The notes: generated from the letters alone by a model not told the origin. Shown: positions 1 through 6,738, counted from the first letter of the stretch. The stretch: 11,009 nt of DNA from an uncultured Oscillospiraceae bacterium (GCA_900552605.1 USAR01000031.1:1-11009), one strand, 5' to 3'. A program made the numbers and translations.

Positions 1-100
1 GAGATACCGCCAAAAAGACCTTTATAGCAAACACGTTGTTTTGCAAGGTTCTTTTAAAAGGCAGGCGTTTTTTCTTTTGCTTATTTTCCCTGTTTTCCAT
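1..100 (-). CDS. N-terminal fragment of an unidentified, probably membrane, protein
   Basis: An open frame begins at an ATG (98-100, minus) and stays open for 33 codons to the left edge, so the gene is cut by the window. A strong AAAGGAG ribosome binding site lies 5 nt upstream (106-112), and a promoter lies farther upstream, which makes the start convincing. The visible protein begins with a lysine/arginine-rich stretch (MENRENKQKKKR, then LPFKRTLQNN) and then turns hydrophobic (VFAIKVFLAVS). This is the usual look of a cytoplasmic basic tail before a first membrane helix, as in ABC transporter permeases or other membrane proteins. That class is inference from composition only; 33 residues are too few to name a family. 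The gene points away from the glycosidase-like gene to its right and has a separate promoter, so it starts its own transcription unit. Confidence 0.7.
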   Translation of the reverse strand, partial: MENRENKQKKKRLPFKRTLQNNVFAIKVFLAVS

Positions 101-105
101 AACTT

Positions 106-112
106 CTCCTTT
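106..112 (-). promoter_or_regulatory. Ribosome binding site of the left-edge gene
   Basis: On the minus strand this reads AAAGGAG, a near-perfect anti-16S match, 5 nt before the ATG at 100. It is the main support for calling the truncated left-edge gene. Confidence 0.75.
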
Positions 113-138
113 ATTGTCTGAAACAATGCAGCAGCTCA

Positions 139-156
139 CTGTCGCACAACCGACAG
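139..156. repeat. Inverted repeat in the leader of the left-edge gene
   Basis: CTGTCG (139-144) and CGACAG (151-156) form a perfect 6-bp inverted repeat with a 6-nt loop. It falls in the roughly 80-nt predicted 5' leader of the left-edge gene, between the promoter and the ribosome binding site. It could be a small leader hairpin or a protein-binding site. No T-tract follows on the minus strand, so it is not a standard attenuator terminator. Confidence 0.4.
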
Positions 157-180
157 CACACCGATAATTTCTACCCTTTG

Positions 181-213
181 TGCAAATTTTACCACAATAT
201 TTACATATTTGCA
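181..213. promoter_or_regulatory. Candidate operator: TGCAAAT-N19-ATTTGCA
   Basis: A perfect 7-bp inverted repeat: TGCAAAT at 181-187 and ATTTGCA at 207-213, with half-site centres 26 bp apart. The left half overlaps the -10 box and the right half overlaps the -35 box of the predicted promoter, a placement typical of a repressor operator. More GCAA/TTGC words follow at about 240-260. The binding protein is unknown, and AT-rich DNA yields such repeats by chance fairly often. Confidence 0.35.
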
Positions 214-214
214 A
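186..214 (-). promoter_or_regulatory. Sigma-A-type promoter of the left-edge gene
   Basis: On the minus strand, -35 TTGCAA (214-209) and -10 TAAAAT (191-186) are separated by exactly 17 nt. The predicted transcript would start near 179, giving a leader of about 79 nt before the ATG at 100. The remaining upstream stretch (215-356) is AT-rich and holds no gene I can support. Confidence 0.55.
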
Positions 215-342
215 CAGTATTACGCTAAAATTCTGTAAATCTTGCAAAACCGCAATTGAATTATATGAAGTTTGTCATAAAACCTTATTTATGCCATAAT
301 GTCATTGGGTGATTGATAAACTTTTGTTAGGCTGACAATAAA

Positions 343-397
343 AACAAATAAACTTAAAACGCCGAGAGCTTGGAAAAATACCAAACACCCGGCGTTT
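343..397 (-). terminator. Rho-independent terminator after the glycosidase-like gene
   Basis: AAACGCCG (357-364) and CGGCGTTT (390-397) pair perfectly. Inside them TTGG (370-373) pairs with CCAA (381-384) around a 7-nt loop, leaving 5/5-nt internal loops. Read on the minus strand, the hairpin runs into an interrupted U-rich stretch (TTAAGTTTATTTG). It begins 45 nt after the stop codon at 442, the right place to end that monocistronic transcript. The T-tract is imperfect, so efficiency is uncertain. Confidence 0.6.
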
Positions 398-441
398 GTA
401 ACGTTAAGTCTATCTTTGTAATTCACAATACGAACAACCGA

Positions 442-2151
442 TTATTTTTGAAAACTTAACTTAAAGCTAAGCTTGCCGTTTTCAAAGCCCATACTGTGCT
501 CTGTGGCAATGAATCCCGGCACAAGGTTAAATATCTCCCGTGTTTTATCTCGCGCAACGGTCGTGATTTTGGCGGCATCACCGATAAGCGGAGCAATAAA
601 TACACAGCCCTTATCGGAATTTGCAAGCTCCGCGTCAATTGTAACACAGTCGCTTTCAAAAGTGTATTTAAGTATATACTCCGCTCCCGTTTTTTTACGG
701 CCTCCAAGGTTAGTAAGTGTTCCGTGCGCCGTTACAGTAATAACGCTTTCGTTCTTGCCCGCTGTAAGCTCGGCGGTCGTGTCTAATGCAGATGTATAAA
801 TGCCGCTTTCGTCGGAGCACTCAATTCTGAATGTTAGCGGTGCGTGTTGTTCAAGATTTAAAGTTAGCTGCTGGTTAAGCGGCTCTGCCGTGCGGTAAAA
901 ACTAAGAGATGCAGCCGCAGCAACCCCATACTTTCTGCTGAAAAGCAGTGACATTGTACCGCCTGTCGCATGACCTCTGCCGGCAACAAAACTATTTTCT
1001 CCGAAATCATACGCAGTTATATCAGCAATGAGATCACCGCTGTTTATGCGATATGTTGCAATTTCGGGATAATATTTTATACTGCTGCAAGGCTTATCAA
1101 GCGGCAGCTCACCGCCGTTATCTTTTGGCTTTATACCGAGCACTAAGGCATCCGCAAGTCCTAAAGCGTGGCAAAAGGTATGATGAACGCATGCTCTCTC
1201 TCCCCATTTGTAGTAATCCGGTCCTCCGTACAAAAGTCCGTCGTGAGTGCATCTCTCAAGTAAATCTATATTTCTTAATGCTGCGGTTTCAAATTGCGGG
1301 TCACGGTCTTTCATTCTGTAATAAGCGGCGGCGGCACCGTCTGAGGTCCTGCTGCCCCAATAAGTCCACTTGTAGTTACGGCATCCAAAACTGTTGTCCC
1401 ACGCACCGTCCGGCAACATAAAATCAAGCTGTGCCGTCATCAGCTTTTGCACTTTAGCGATTTTTTCTTCATCACCTAAAATCAAAGCCGCATCTAAAAG
1501 TGCCGGCACACTCTCTTCAACATTATATCCAATATCGACCGCGGTGCAGCCACGTCTTGAAACAGAATTACGAGGGAACGCCTCGCCGAATAGCAGCCCG
1601 TTCTCCGTTGTGAATTCCAAACAATAATTAAGCAAATCCTCAGAGCTTTTCCTGTATTTCTCATTTCCGAAATATTGAAATGCCAGCGCCATTGCACCCG
1701 AGTTTGCAGCAATATAGTTGATATTGCATCCAAAATTAACTGTTACATTTTTTAAAAGCCACTCGCACATACTCTTGCAGCGTTTTTCAACCTCCGCCGC
1801 TCGATTTCCTAATTGCTCTTTAAAACTTATCAGTGTTTTCAAGTACCCGATTGCCGAAAAAACAGTAATTCCGCGCCACTCGTTGTTGCCGTCATTATAA
1901 ACCGAATAGTCTTTCAGTAAGATATTCTTTTGCCAATCAAAAACACTGAAGGCACAAGTTCTGTATTTTTCATCTTGTGTTTCGTTAAACATATACATCA
2001 TCGGAAACATCGCGTTATCACACCTACCGTGTGTGTTTTTACAGGCAGGGCAAACGAATGCACCGTTAAGTGTGCTGTCGGCAAGCTCTTTAATTTGATA
2101 TTCAATGAGCCCGTCACACCAGCTTTTAAGCAAGCTTACATATCTGTTCAA
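442..2151 (-). CDS. Cytoplasmic six-hairpin (alpha/alpha-barrel) glycosidase/lyase-like protein
   Basis: About 569 residues from the preferred TTG start. The first ~340 residues are helical with repeated aromatic/glycine patches (NEWRGITVF, NYIAANSGAMALA, WTYWGSRTSDGAAAAYY, LLYGGPDYYKWGE). The last ~200 are beta-rich (CSDESGIYTSALD, SVITVTAHGTL). This is the general plan of six-hairpin glycosidases and heparinase-like polysaccharide lyases, so a role in cleaving an oligosaccharide is inferred; family and substrate are not identified. There is no signal peptide, so the substrate must reach the cytoplasm. An N-terminal Cys/His cluster (C34, C37, H41, C44; CPACKNTHGRC) could bind metal, and a second His/Cys-rich patch (CVHHTFCH) lies near residues 321-328. 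The start is set by AAAGGAG at 2166-2160, which leaves 8 nt to TTG 2151. An upstream GTG (2160) overlaps that site and TTG 2157 is too close. It is divergent from the HTH-hydrolase gene and probably controlled by it. Confidence 0.75.
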   Translation of the reverse strand: MNRYVSLLKSWCDGLIEYQIKELADSTLNGAFVCPACKNTHGRCDNAMFPMMYMFNETQDEKYRTCAFSVFDWQKNILLKDYSVYNDGNNEWRGITVFSAIGYLKTLISFKEQLGNRAAEVEKRCKSMCEWLLKNVTVNFGCNINYIAANSGAMALAFQYFGNEKYRKSSEDLLNYCLEFTTENGLLFGEAFPRNSVSRRGCTAVDIGYNVEESVPALLDAALILGDEEKIAKVQKLMTAQLDFMLPDGAWDNSFGCRNYKWTYWGSRTSDGAAAAYYRMKDRDPQFETAALRNIDLLERCTHDGLLYGGPDYYKWGERACVHHTFCHALGLADALVLGIKPKDNGGELPLDKPCSSIKYYPEIATYRINSGDLIADITAYDFGENSFVAGRGHATGGTMSLLFSRKYGVAAAASLSFYRTAEPLNQQLTLNLEQHAPLTFRIECSDESGIYTSALDTTAELTAGKNESVITVTAHGTLTNLGGRKKTGAEYILKYTFESDCVTIDAELANSDKGCVFIAPLIGDAAKITTVARDKTREIFNLVPGFIATEHSMGFENGKLSFKLSFQK

Positions 2152-2159
2152 AACCAACA

Positions 2160-2166
2160 CTCCTTT
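2160..2166 (-). promoter_or_regulatory. Ribosome binding site that fixes a TTG start
   Basis: On the minus strand this is AAAGGAG. The frame could open at GTG 2160, but that codon overlaps this site. The spacing of 8 nt to TTG 2151 is near ideal. No ATG occurs in frame until about residue 48, inside the conserved-looking region, so a non-ATG start is required. Confidence 0.65.
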
Positions 2167-2173
2167 CGTTTCT

Positions 2174-2201
2174 ATTATAACTTAACGCAACATATTGTCA
2201 A
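2174..2201 (-). promoter_or_regulatory. Consensus promoter of the glycosidase-like gene
   Basis: On the minus strand, -35 TTGACA (2201-2196) and -10 TATAAT (2179-2174) both match the sigma-A consensus exactly, with a 16-nt spacer. The start of transcription is predicted near 2167, right at the ribosome binding site, so the leader is only about 16 nt. A promoter this strong in principle suggests that expression is held down by a repressor. Confidence 0.8.
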
Positions 2202-2240
2202 TAATTTTTTTCTGAAGAGCCACATTATTCTGCAAAAACA

Positions 2241-2260
2241 GCATTTAAAAAAAGCAATGC
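2241..2260. promoter_or_regulatory. Possible operator: GCATT-N10-AATGC in the divergent region
   Basis: GCATT (2241-2245) and AATGC (2256-2260) form a 5-bp inverted repeat, 15 bp centre to centre, in the 236-nt region between the two divergent genes. It sits upstream of both promoters. It is a weak candidate for the binding site of the adjacent HTH protein; the short arms could be chance. The rest of 2202-2342 shows a few short palindromes (for example GTATAC at 2288-2293) but nothing stronger. Confidence 0.2.
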
Positions 2261-2342
2261 GACGTAACTGCCGTAATACATGTTCAGGTATACTAAAATG
2301 CAGTAATTCTATTTTTACGAGAGTTAATGTTTTTAAAAAAGC

Positions 2343-2372
2343 TTGCTAATACTTACAGTTGTTTGTTATAAT
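2343..2372 (+). promoter_or_regulatory. Extended -10 promoter of the HTH-hydrolase gene
   Basis: -35 TTGCTA (2343-2348), an 18-nt spacer and a perfect TATAAT (2367-2372) preceded by TG at 2364-2365, which makes an extended -10 element. Transcription should start near 2379, leaving a leader of about 18 nt. The promoter faces away from the consensus promoter at 2174-2201, so the two share one intergenic control region. Confidence 0.7.
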
Positions 2373-2385
2373 GAAAAAAATTAAA

Positions 2386-2390
2386 AGGAG
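2386..2390 (+). promoter_or_regulatory. Ribosome binding site deciding the start of the HTH-hydrolase gene
   Basis: AGGAG ends at 2390 and directly abuts an in-frame ATG at 2391, which is too close to be used. In-frame ATGs at 2397 (6-nt spacing) and 2400 (9-nt spacing) are both well placed. Confidence 0.7.
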
Positions 2391-2396
2391 ATGGTA

Positions 2397-4139
2397 ATGA
2401 TGAAAGATGTTTCTTTTGGTAATTATATCGCAAAGCTGCGCCGAGAAAAAGGAATGACTCAAGCACAGCTTGCTCTTAAGCTAAAAATCAGCGATAAGGC
2501 GGTATCGCGTTGGGAAAACGGCTTATCAAAACCGCGTGGAAATTATATTTTGCGCTTAGCCGCCGCATTAGGAACAAGCGCAGACAAAATTCTTAGCGGC
2601 GGAAAAAACGGCGAGGCTGTTATTTCAGATATTTCATCAAACGGAACAGATAAAGAATCACCTAAGTTTTCACACATAAATCTCATACCGAAAAAAGCTG
2701 AGCCTAACGGTAATTACCTGTGCACCTGGTGGCTGCAGTTAAAAACCGCAGAACGACTGGGTCTAAGCGGTAATATTACCGTTTGTCAACGTGACTGTAT
2801 GACCGCAGAATTGCTTTTCGATGACGAATCATATTACCATGTGTTTAAACATGAACATCGCAGCGGTCTTTATTTTCTGCTCGATGACGGTTGGGACGTC
2901 CCATATGGAACCGACAATAAAACGTCAGGAAACATTTTCGGTTCAATGCAGCCGGATAAAGAAAAATTTTCCGCTTTCGGTAAAACCACAGTTGAAATAC
3001 TATCAGGTTTGGTTAATAAGGTTAAAGAAATCGGATATGCAGGTCTTGGACTCTGGGTGTCTGCTCAGCGTGCAAATCTTGAAATCGGAACAACTGATGA
3101 CGCTAAAGCTGCTCGCGACTATTGGGTAGAACGAGCTAAACAGTCGTCTGCAGCCGGTGTGTCGTACTGGAAGGTTGACTGGGGTGTTGCACAAAATGAT
3201 TTTGAATATCGTAAAATGATGACAGAGTGTGTTAAAGAGTATGCACCGGGACTTATAATTGAACATGCTGCGCCGCAAGGCCCTTATACGGGAACCGAGT
3301 CTCCTACCGACGAAATAGCCAAAAGAATGAGAGACTTCATAACCATAAGCGATGCTTTTAGGACCTATGATGTAAAAAAACCGTTCGAGGACAGTGCGAC
3401 AGTTTGCCGTATTTATTCCATGCTAACCGGGTTTGATAAATCAAGTATCGATTCCAACGTACAAGGAATTATCAATGTTGAAAGTCAACCGTTAGTCGCA
3501 GTAGGTCTCGGTTGTTCTCTTGGAATTATGAGATACACAAAGGAAACAGAGGCCGCACTGCGTTGGCAGCGTCTTGCTCCGCCTTTTTCTGTGAAAGATA
3601 CCGACTTTGTATACAGCACGGAAATGATAACTGACAGCATTTTTTTCAGTAATGCTCCTTCGTGGTGGTTGACGCAGTTCACAGGAAAGGATTATTCGAT
3701 CTCCACACCCGCCGTATGTGCACGCGGTACAAAACTGCCTAAAGTTAAGACAAATGGTGTTACACCGCGTATTGCGGCTTGCAGTCATCCGATAACACAC
3801 AACTATTGCGTAGCTTCAATGAAACGTTGCATTGATCCCAACCGCGAAATGATTGCATATGCCGATGTCACGATATACCCCGACAGCATAGGCAGTGCTA
3901 TTGGAATTTTTGGTTATTTCAAAAGCATTACGATCGAATTTCCAACTGATATTTCTCCAAAGTCCAGTGTTTATGCGCAATGTCTATTGTGTGATTCTGC
4001 ATCTGATATAACAAAAGAGGTTAAAATCGTAAAAAATAAGATGACAATTCCCGGTAAGGTGTTGCGACTGAACGGAAACGTAAGCTCCGACTCCGGTATA
4101 ACTTATGACCCATGCCTCGTTGTTAAATTGATCGGCTGA
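2397..4139 (+). CDS. XRE-type HTH domain fused to a GH27/GH36-like glycoside hydrolase domain
   Basis: 580 residues from ATG 2397 (ATG 2400 is equally possible). Residues ~8-66 are a classic Cro/C1 helix-turn-helix: YIAKLRREKGMTQAQLALKL, then ISDKAVSRWENGLSKP, then ILRLAAALGTSADKIL. A polar linker (~68-94) leads into a clan GH-D fold like alpha-galactosidases of GH27/GH36: CTWWLQ near 107, the DDGW hallmark (D163-W166), GLWVS (218-222), YWKVDWG with D261 at the nucleophile position, and ITISDAFRTYD with D319 at the acid/base position. A beta-rich C-terminal region (~450-580) fits the usual GH-D sandwich. No signal peptide or membrane segment is seen, so it acts in the cytoplasm. Known: XRE regulators often carry a C-terminal sensor domain. 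Inferred: the hydrolase domain senses, or also cleaves, a galactoside-like sugar and controls the divergent gene and itself. Because the expected aspartates are retained, catalysis may persist. The exact substrate is unknown. Confidence 0.85.
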   Translation: MMKDVSFGNYIAKLRREKGMTQAQLALKLKISDKAVSRWENGLSKPRGNYILRLAAALGTSADKILSGGKNGEAVISDISSNGTDKESPKFSHINLIPKKAEPNGNYLCTWWLQLKTAERLGLSGNITVCQRDCMTAELLFDDESYYHVFKHEHRSGLYFLLDDGWDVPYGTDNKTSGNIFGSMQPDKEKFSAFGKTTVEILSGLVNKVKEIGYAGLGLWVSAQRANLEIGTTDDAKAARDYWVERAKQSSAAGVSYWKVDWGVAQNDFEYRKMMTECVKEYAPGLIIEHAAPQGPYTGTESPTDEIAKRMRDFITISDAFRTYDVKKPFEDSATVCRIYSMLTGFDKSSIDSNVQGIINVESQPLVAVGLGCSLGIMRYTKETEAALRWQRLAPPFSVKDTDFVYSTEMITDSIFFSNAPSWWLTQFTGKDYSISTPAVCARGTKLPKVKTNGVTPRIAACSHPITHNYCVASMKRCIDPNREMIAYADVTIYPDSIGSAIGIFGYFKSITIEFPTDISPKSSVYAQCLLCDSASDITKEVKIVKNKMTIPGKVLRLNGNVSSDSGITYDPCLVVKLIG

Positions 4140-4271
4140 ACTTAAAAGCAAAAATTCACCATAGCACGTACATACTAACGCCAATAATAAGCCGTTTTAG
4201 GCGGTTTGTATGAGCACAGAGTTTAATCATTCCAAAAAGTTCAACCTGGAATAAATATCAGCTTTTTAGTT

Positions 4272-4306
4272 AATGAGTTCGGTGTGAGCCGGACTCATTT
4301 CTTTTA
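4272..4306 (+). terminator. Rho-independent terminator of the HTH-hydrolase gene
   Basis: An 11-bp stem (4272-4282 with 4289-4299, one G-U wobble) with a 6-nt loop is followed by TCTTTTATT. It lies 133 nt after the stop codon. The stretch between (4140-4271) holds no gene I can support, only a weak CCG/CGG repeat near 4192-4210. Confidence 0.75.
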
Positions 4307-4445
4307 TTAAAAAGATAATCTTGTTCTATAACAAATTCTTTTGTAAATACAAATTTGCTGCTTGTTTTCAGGAGTGTTGTTTGTATCAGTATATTCTTGC
4401 TGTTTTATATCATATTTGTTGCTTTTTTCTTTCTGTTTTACTCAT
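4307..4445. other. Gene-free AT-rich spacer between the two convergent terminators
   Basis: This is the middle of the 398-nt gap between the convergent stop codons at 4139 and 4538. It contains only short AT-rich repeats (for example CAAATT and AATTTG near 4333-4358). An open frame of about 64 codons crosses it but has no ATG with a ribosome binding site and runs through the minus-strand terminator, so I see no gene here. Confidence 0.6.
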
Positions 4446-4486
4446 AAAAAAGTGCACCGCAAAAGCATTAGCCTTTCGCGGTGCAC
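4446..4486 (-). terminator. Rho-independent terminator ending the cap operon
   Basis: GTGCACCGC (4452-4460) and GCGGTGCAC (4478-4486) pair perfectly over 9 bp. After one mismatch a further 4 bp (AAAG with CTTT) close a 7-nt loop. On the minus strand the stem is followed at once by six T residues (4451-4446). It lies 52 nt after the capG stop codon and marks capG as the last gene of the polysaccharide operon. Confidence 0.9.
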
Positions 4487-4537
4487 GCAGGAATATCTCA
4501 TTAAAATCGTTTTAGGTGCATGTGACATTAAGTGTAA

Positions 4538-5722
4538 TCAAAATTTACGCCACACCATTTTGTTAATAACGCCTGTGTAAGACTGAATCAGCTTTACCAC
4601 CTTTGTAGAAACGATCTCATCAGTATAGTTCGGCACAGGTATGCCGTAGTCGCCGTTATTGTTCATATCAATTGCTGTTGTAACAGCCTGCAGCAGTGAA
4701 TTTTCGTCAATACCCGCAAGTATAAAGCAAGCCTTATCAAGTGCTTCCGGACGCTCTGTTGAAGTGCGTATGCAAACTGCCGGAAAAGGATTGCCGACAC
4801 TTGTAAAGAAAGAGCTTTCCTCGGGAAGTGTTCCGCTGTCCGAAACTACACAAAAAGCATTCATTTGCAGGTTGTTGTAATCGTGAAATCCAAGCGGCTC
4901 GTGCTTAATAACCCTGCTGTCAAGCTTAAAGCCCGACTGCTCCAGACGTTTTTTGGAACGCGGATGGCAGGAATAAAGAATCGGCATATCGTACCTCTCG
5001 GCAAGCTTATTGATTGCACCAAAGAGCGAGAGAAAGTTTTTTTCCGTGTCAATATTTTCTTCCCTGTGTGCTGAAAGCAAAATGTATCCCTTAGGCTTTA
5101 AATTCAGTTTATTTAAAATATCGGATTTTTTAATATCCTCAAGATTGCTGTGAAGTACCTCCGCCATAGGAGAACCTGTAACATATGTGCGTTCCTTCGG
5201 AAGTCCGCATTCGGCAAGATAACGACGTGCGTGCTCGGAGTATGCCATATTAACATCGGATATAATATCCACAATGCGTCGATTGGTTTCCTCGGGCAGA
5301 CATTCGTCCTTACAGCGGTTGCCGGCTTCCATATGAAAAATAGGAATATGCAAACGCTTTGCCGCAATTGCTGAAAGGCAGGAGTTAGTGTCGCCCAAAA
5401 TCAGCAATGCGTCAGGTTTAATGCTGTTCATCAGCTTATAAGAGCAATTTATAATATTACCCACAGTTGCACCGAGGTCGTCGCCAACAGCGTCCATATA
5501 AACCTCAGGGTCGCGAAGCTTTAGATCTTTAAAGAAAACGCCGTTTAGATTGTAATCGTAATTCTGACCTGTATGCGCAAGAATACAGTCAAAATACTCA
5601 CGGCACTTGTTTATTACCGCCGCAAGACGGATTATCTCAGGCCGCGTTCCCACAATTATCAGCAACTTCAGTCTGCCGTCGTTTTTAAAACATATATCGC
5701 TGTAATCGGTTTTAATTTCCAT
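4538..5722 (-). CDS. capG: UDP-sugar 2-epimerase (non-hydrolysing, CapG/WecB type)
   Basis: A cytoplasmic GT-B-fold enzyme of the non-hydrolysing UDP-GlcNAc 2-epimerase family. Hallmarks, numbered from ATG 5722: VGTRPEIIR (25-33), ILGDTN with the conserved Asp near 111, FHMEAGNR with Glu near 132, LPEETNRR with Glu near 144-145, SAHREEN with His near 219, and the nucleotide-binding SDSGTLPEE near 294-302. All catalytic positions known from WecB are therefore present. Because capE and capF lie in the same operon, the likely reaction is the last step to UDP-L-FucNAc, 2-epimerisation of UDP-N-acetyl-L-pneumosamine, rather than UDP-ManNAc synthesis. About 394 residues, with ~15 more at the N-terminus than usual. 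A GTG at 5731 overlaps the upstream TGA as GTGA and is an alternative start. ATG 5722 is preferred because GGTGAT lies 5 nt before it. Confidence 0.9.
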   Translation of the reverse strand: MEIKTDYSDICFKNDGRLKLLIIVGTRPEIIRLAAVINKCREYFDCILAHTGQNYDYNLNGVFFKDLKLRDPEVYMDAVGDDLGATVGNIINCSYKLMNSIKPDALLILGDTNSCLSAIAAKRLHIPIFHMEAGNRCKDECLPEETNRRIVDIISDVNMAYSEHARRYLAECGLPKERTYVTGSPMAEVLHSNLEDIKKSDILNKLNLKPKGYILLSAHREENIDTEKNFLSLFGAINKLAERYDMPILYSCHPRSKKRLEQSGFKLDSRVIKHEPLGFHDYNNLQMNAFCVVSDSGTLPEESSFFTSVGNPFPAVCIRTSTERPEALDKACFILAGIDENSLLQAVTTAIDMNNNGDYGIPVPNYTDEIVSTKVVKLIQSYTGVINKMVWRKF

Positions 5723-5727
5723 TCTAA

Positions 5728-6735
5728 TCACCCTTTAACCTGTTTATAGCTTCTGTATATTCTGCCGAAAGAAACGTATGAAAGTAGCGCTAAGGCAGCT
5801 GAAACAACCAAAACCAACAATTGATACCAAATAGAGCCAATCAAGCCAATCTCAATTAAAATATTTACAACTACCATATGGTAGATATAAATTCCGTAAG
5901 ACAAATCCACCTTCATTTTTAGTTTTGGGAACTTATATGCAAAACCCAAAACCGAAACGCAGAATAGGCTGCTTCTTAAAACAGGATATATGCCAATTTC
6001 CGGAATGAAACCCACAAGAATTGAAATTGCAAAAGGAATATACCACCACTTTTTTAATAAATCAATAACGATTTCAAAATGTTCACACATAAAAGCACCA
6101 AGCAAGAACAGCCATAAGTGAGGTATAAATGTCATTTTAAGAAGCTTTACAGCAACCGTCGGCACAAAAGCCCCGAGATAGTTATAAACAATGTTAATCG
6201 CAGCAGATGTTACAAAAAGCACAATCCACCTAACGACTGATTTTTTATGCAGCAGCTTATAAACGAGCCAAATTACGATATACGCTTGCACCATTACACC
6301 AATCGTCCACAATGAACCGTTTGGAACACCGCAACCAAAATCTTTTAAAAAGCCCGGTGTCCAGAATTGAAACACGGTGCTTTGGCAAAACAAAAACACT
6401 GCAAACGGCAAAAGCTCAATTCTATTGCCGTAAAAAATCAGAATAGTTATTGCACTGATTGCAACGCCGCACCAAAGCTCCGGATAGAGTCTTAACACAC
6501 GTTTTGTTAAAAAGGTTTTAAAACCCTTTGTTCTGCCTATAGAGTTCCATATTAAATATCCGCTTAAAAAGAAGAAAATCGGCACTCCGAGAATTACATT
6601 CATAACGCTGAAAACCGGATTTGGAATACTGCCAATTTTCAAATGTGTTACGGTGTGTCCGAAAAGTATTTTAATCGCAGCAATAAGTCTTATCAGATTA
6701 AGACAGTTATTGCTGAAAGAGCTGCTTTTTTGCAT
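5728..6735 (-). CDS. Acyltransferase-3 family integral membrane O-acyltransferase
   Basis: 335 residues, mostly hydrophobic, with about ten predicted membrane segments. Family marks of acyltransferase 3 (OafA/YrhL/WecH-like) are visible: the R-X10-H pair (R16 and H27 in RLIAAIKILFGH), IFFFLSGYLI (53-62), a basic KRVLRLYP loop (78-85), GSLWTIGVMVQAYI in the middle, and YGIYIYHMVVVN near the C-terminus. Members move acetyl or similar groups from acyl-CoA across the membrane onto surface sugars, so O-acetylation of the capsule or repeat unit is the likely role; the acceptor cannot be read from sequence. It lies 3 nt after capF and its TGA overlaps the GTG that may start capG, so it is cotranscribed with the FucNAc genes. 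It looks more AT-rich than its neighbours, as is common for such genes in variable glycan loci. Confidence 0.88.
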   Translation of the reverse strand: MQKSSSFSNNCLNLIRLIAAIKILFGHTVTHLKIGSIPNPVFSVMNVILGVPIFFFLSGYLIWNSIGRTKGFKTFLTKRVLRLYPELWCGVAISAITILIFYGNRIELLPFAVFLFCQSTVFQFWTPGFLKDFGCGVPNGSLWTIGVMVQAYIVIWLVYKLLHKKSVVRWIVLFVTSAAINIVYNYLGAFVPTVAVKLLKMTFIPHLWLFLLGAFMCEHFEIVIDLLKKWWYIPFAISILVGFIPEIGIYPVLRSSLFCVSVLGFAYKFPKLKMKVDLSYGIYIYHMVVVNILIEIGLIGSIWYQLLVLVVSAALALLSYVSFGRIYRSYKQVKG

Positions 6736-6738
6736 ACG

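Noticed and set aside
242..290. TATAAT-like sequence near 260-275 as an extra minus-strand promoter
   Set aside because: No acceptable -35 element occurs at 16-18 nt, unlike the pair at 186-214.
1930..2349. Plus-strand open frame of about 139 codons
   Set aside because: It lies opposite the glycosidase-like gene and its promoter, has no ribosome binding site, and its translation looks like a shadow of the real frame.
2391..2393. ATG at 2391 as start of the HTH-hydrolase gene
   Set aside because: It directly abuts the AGGAG ribosome binding site; ATG 2397 or 2400 has proper spacing.
4321..4515. Plus-strand open frame of about 64 codons in the convergent gap
   Set aside because: It starts without an ATG or ribosome binding site and runs through the cap operon terminator; the Cys/Phe-rich translation is typical of AT-rich noncoding DNA.
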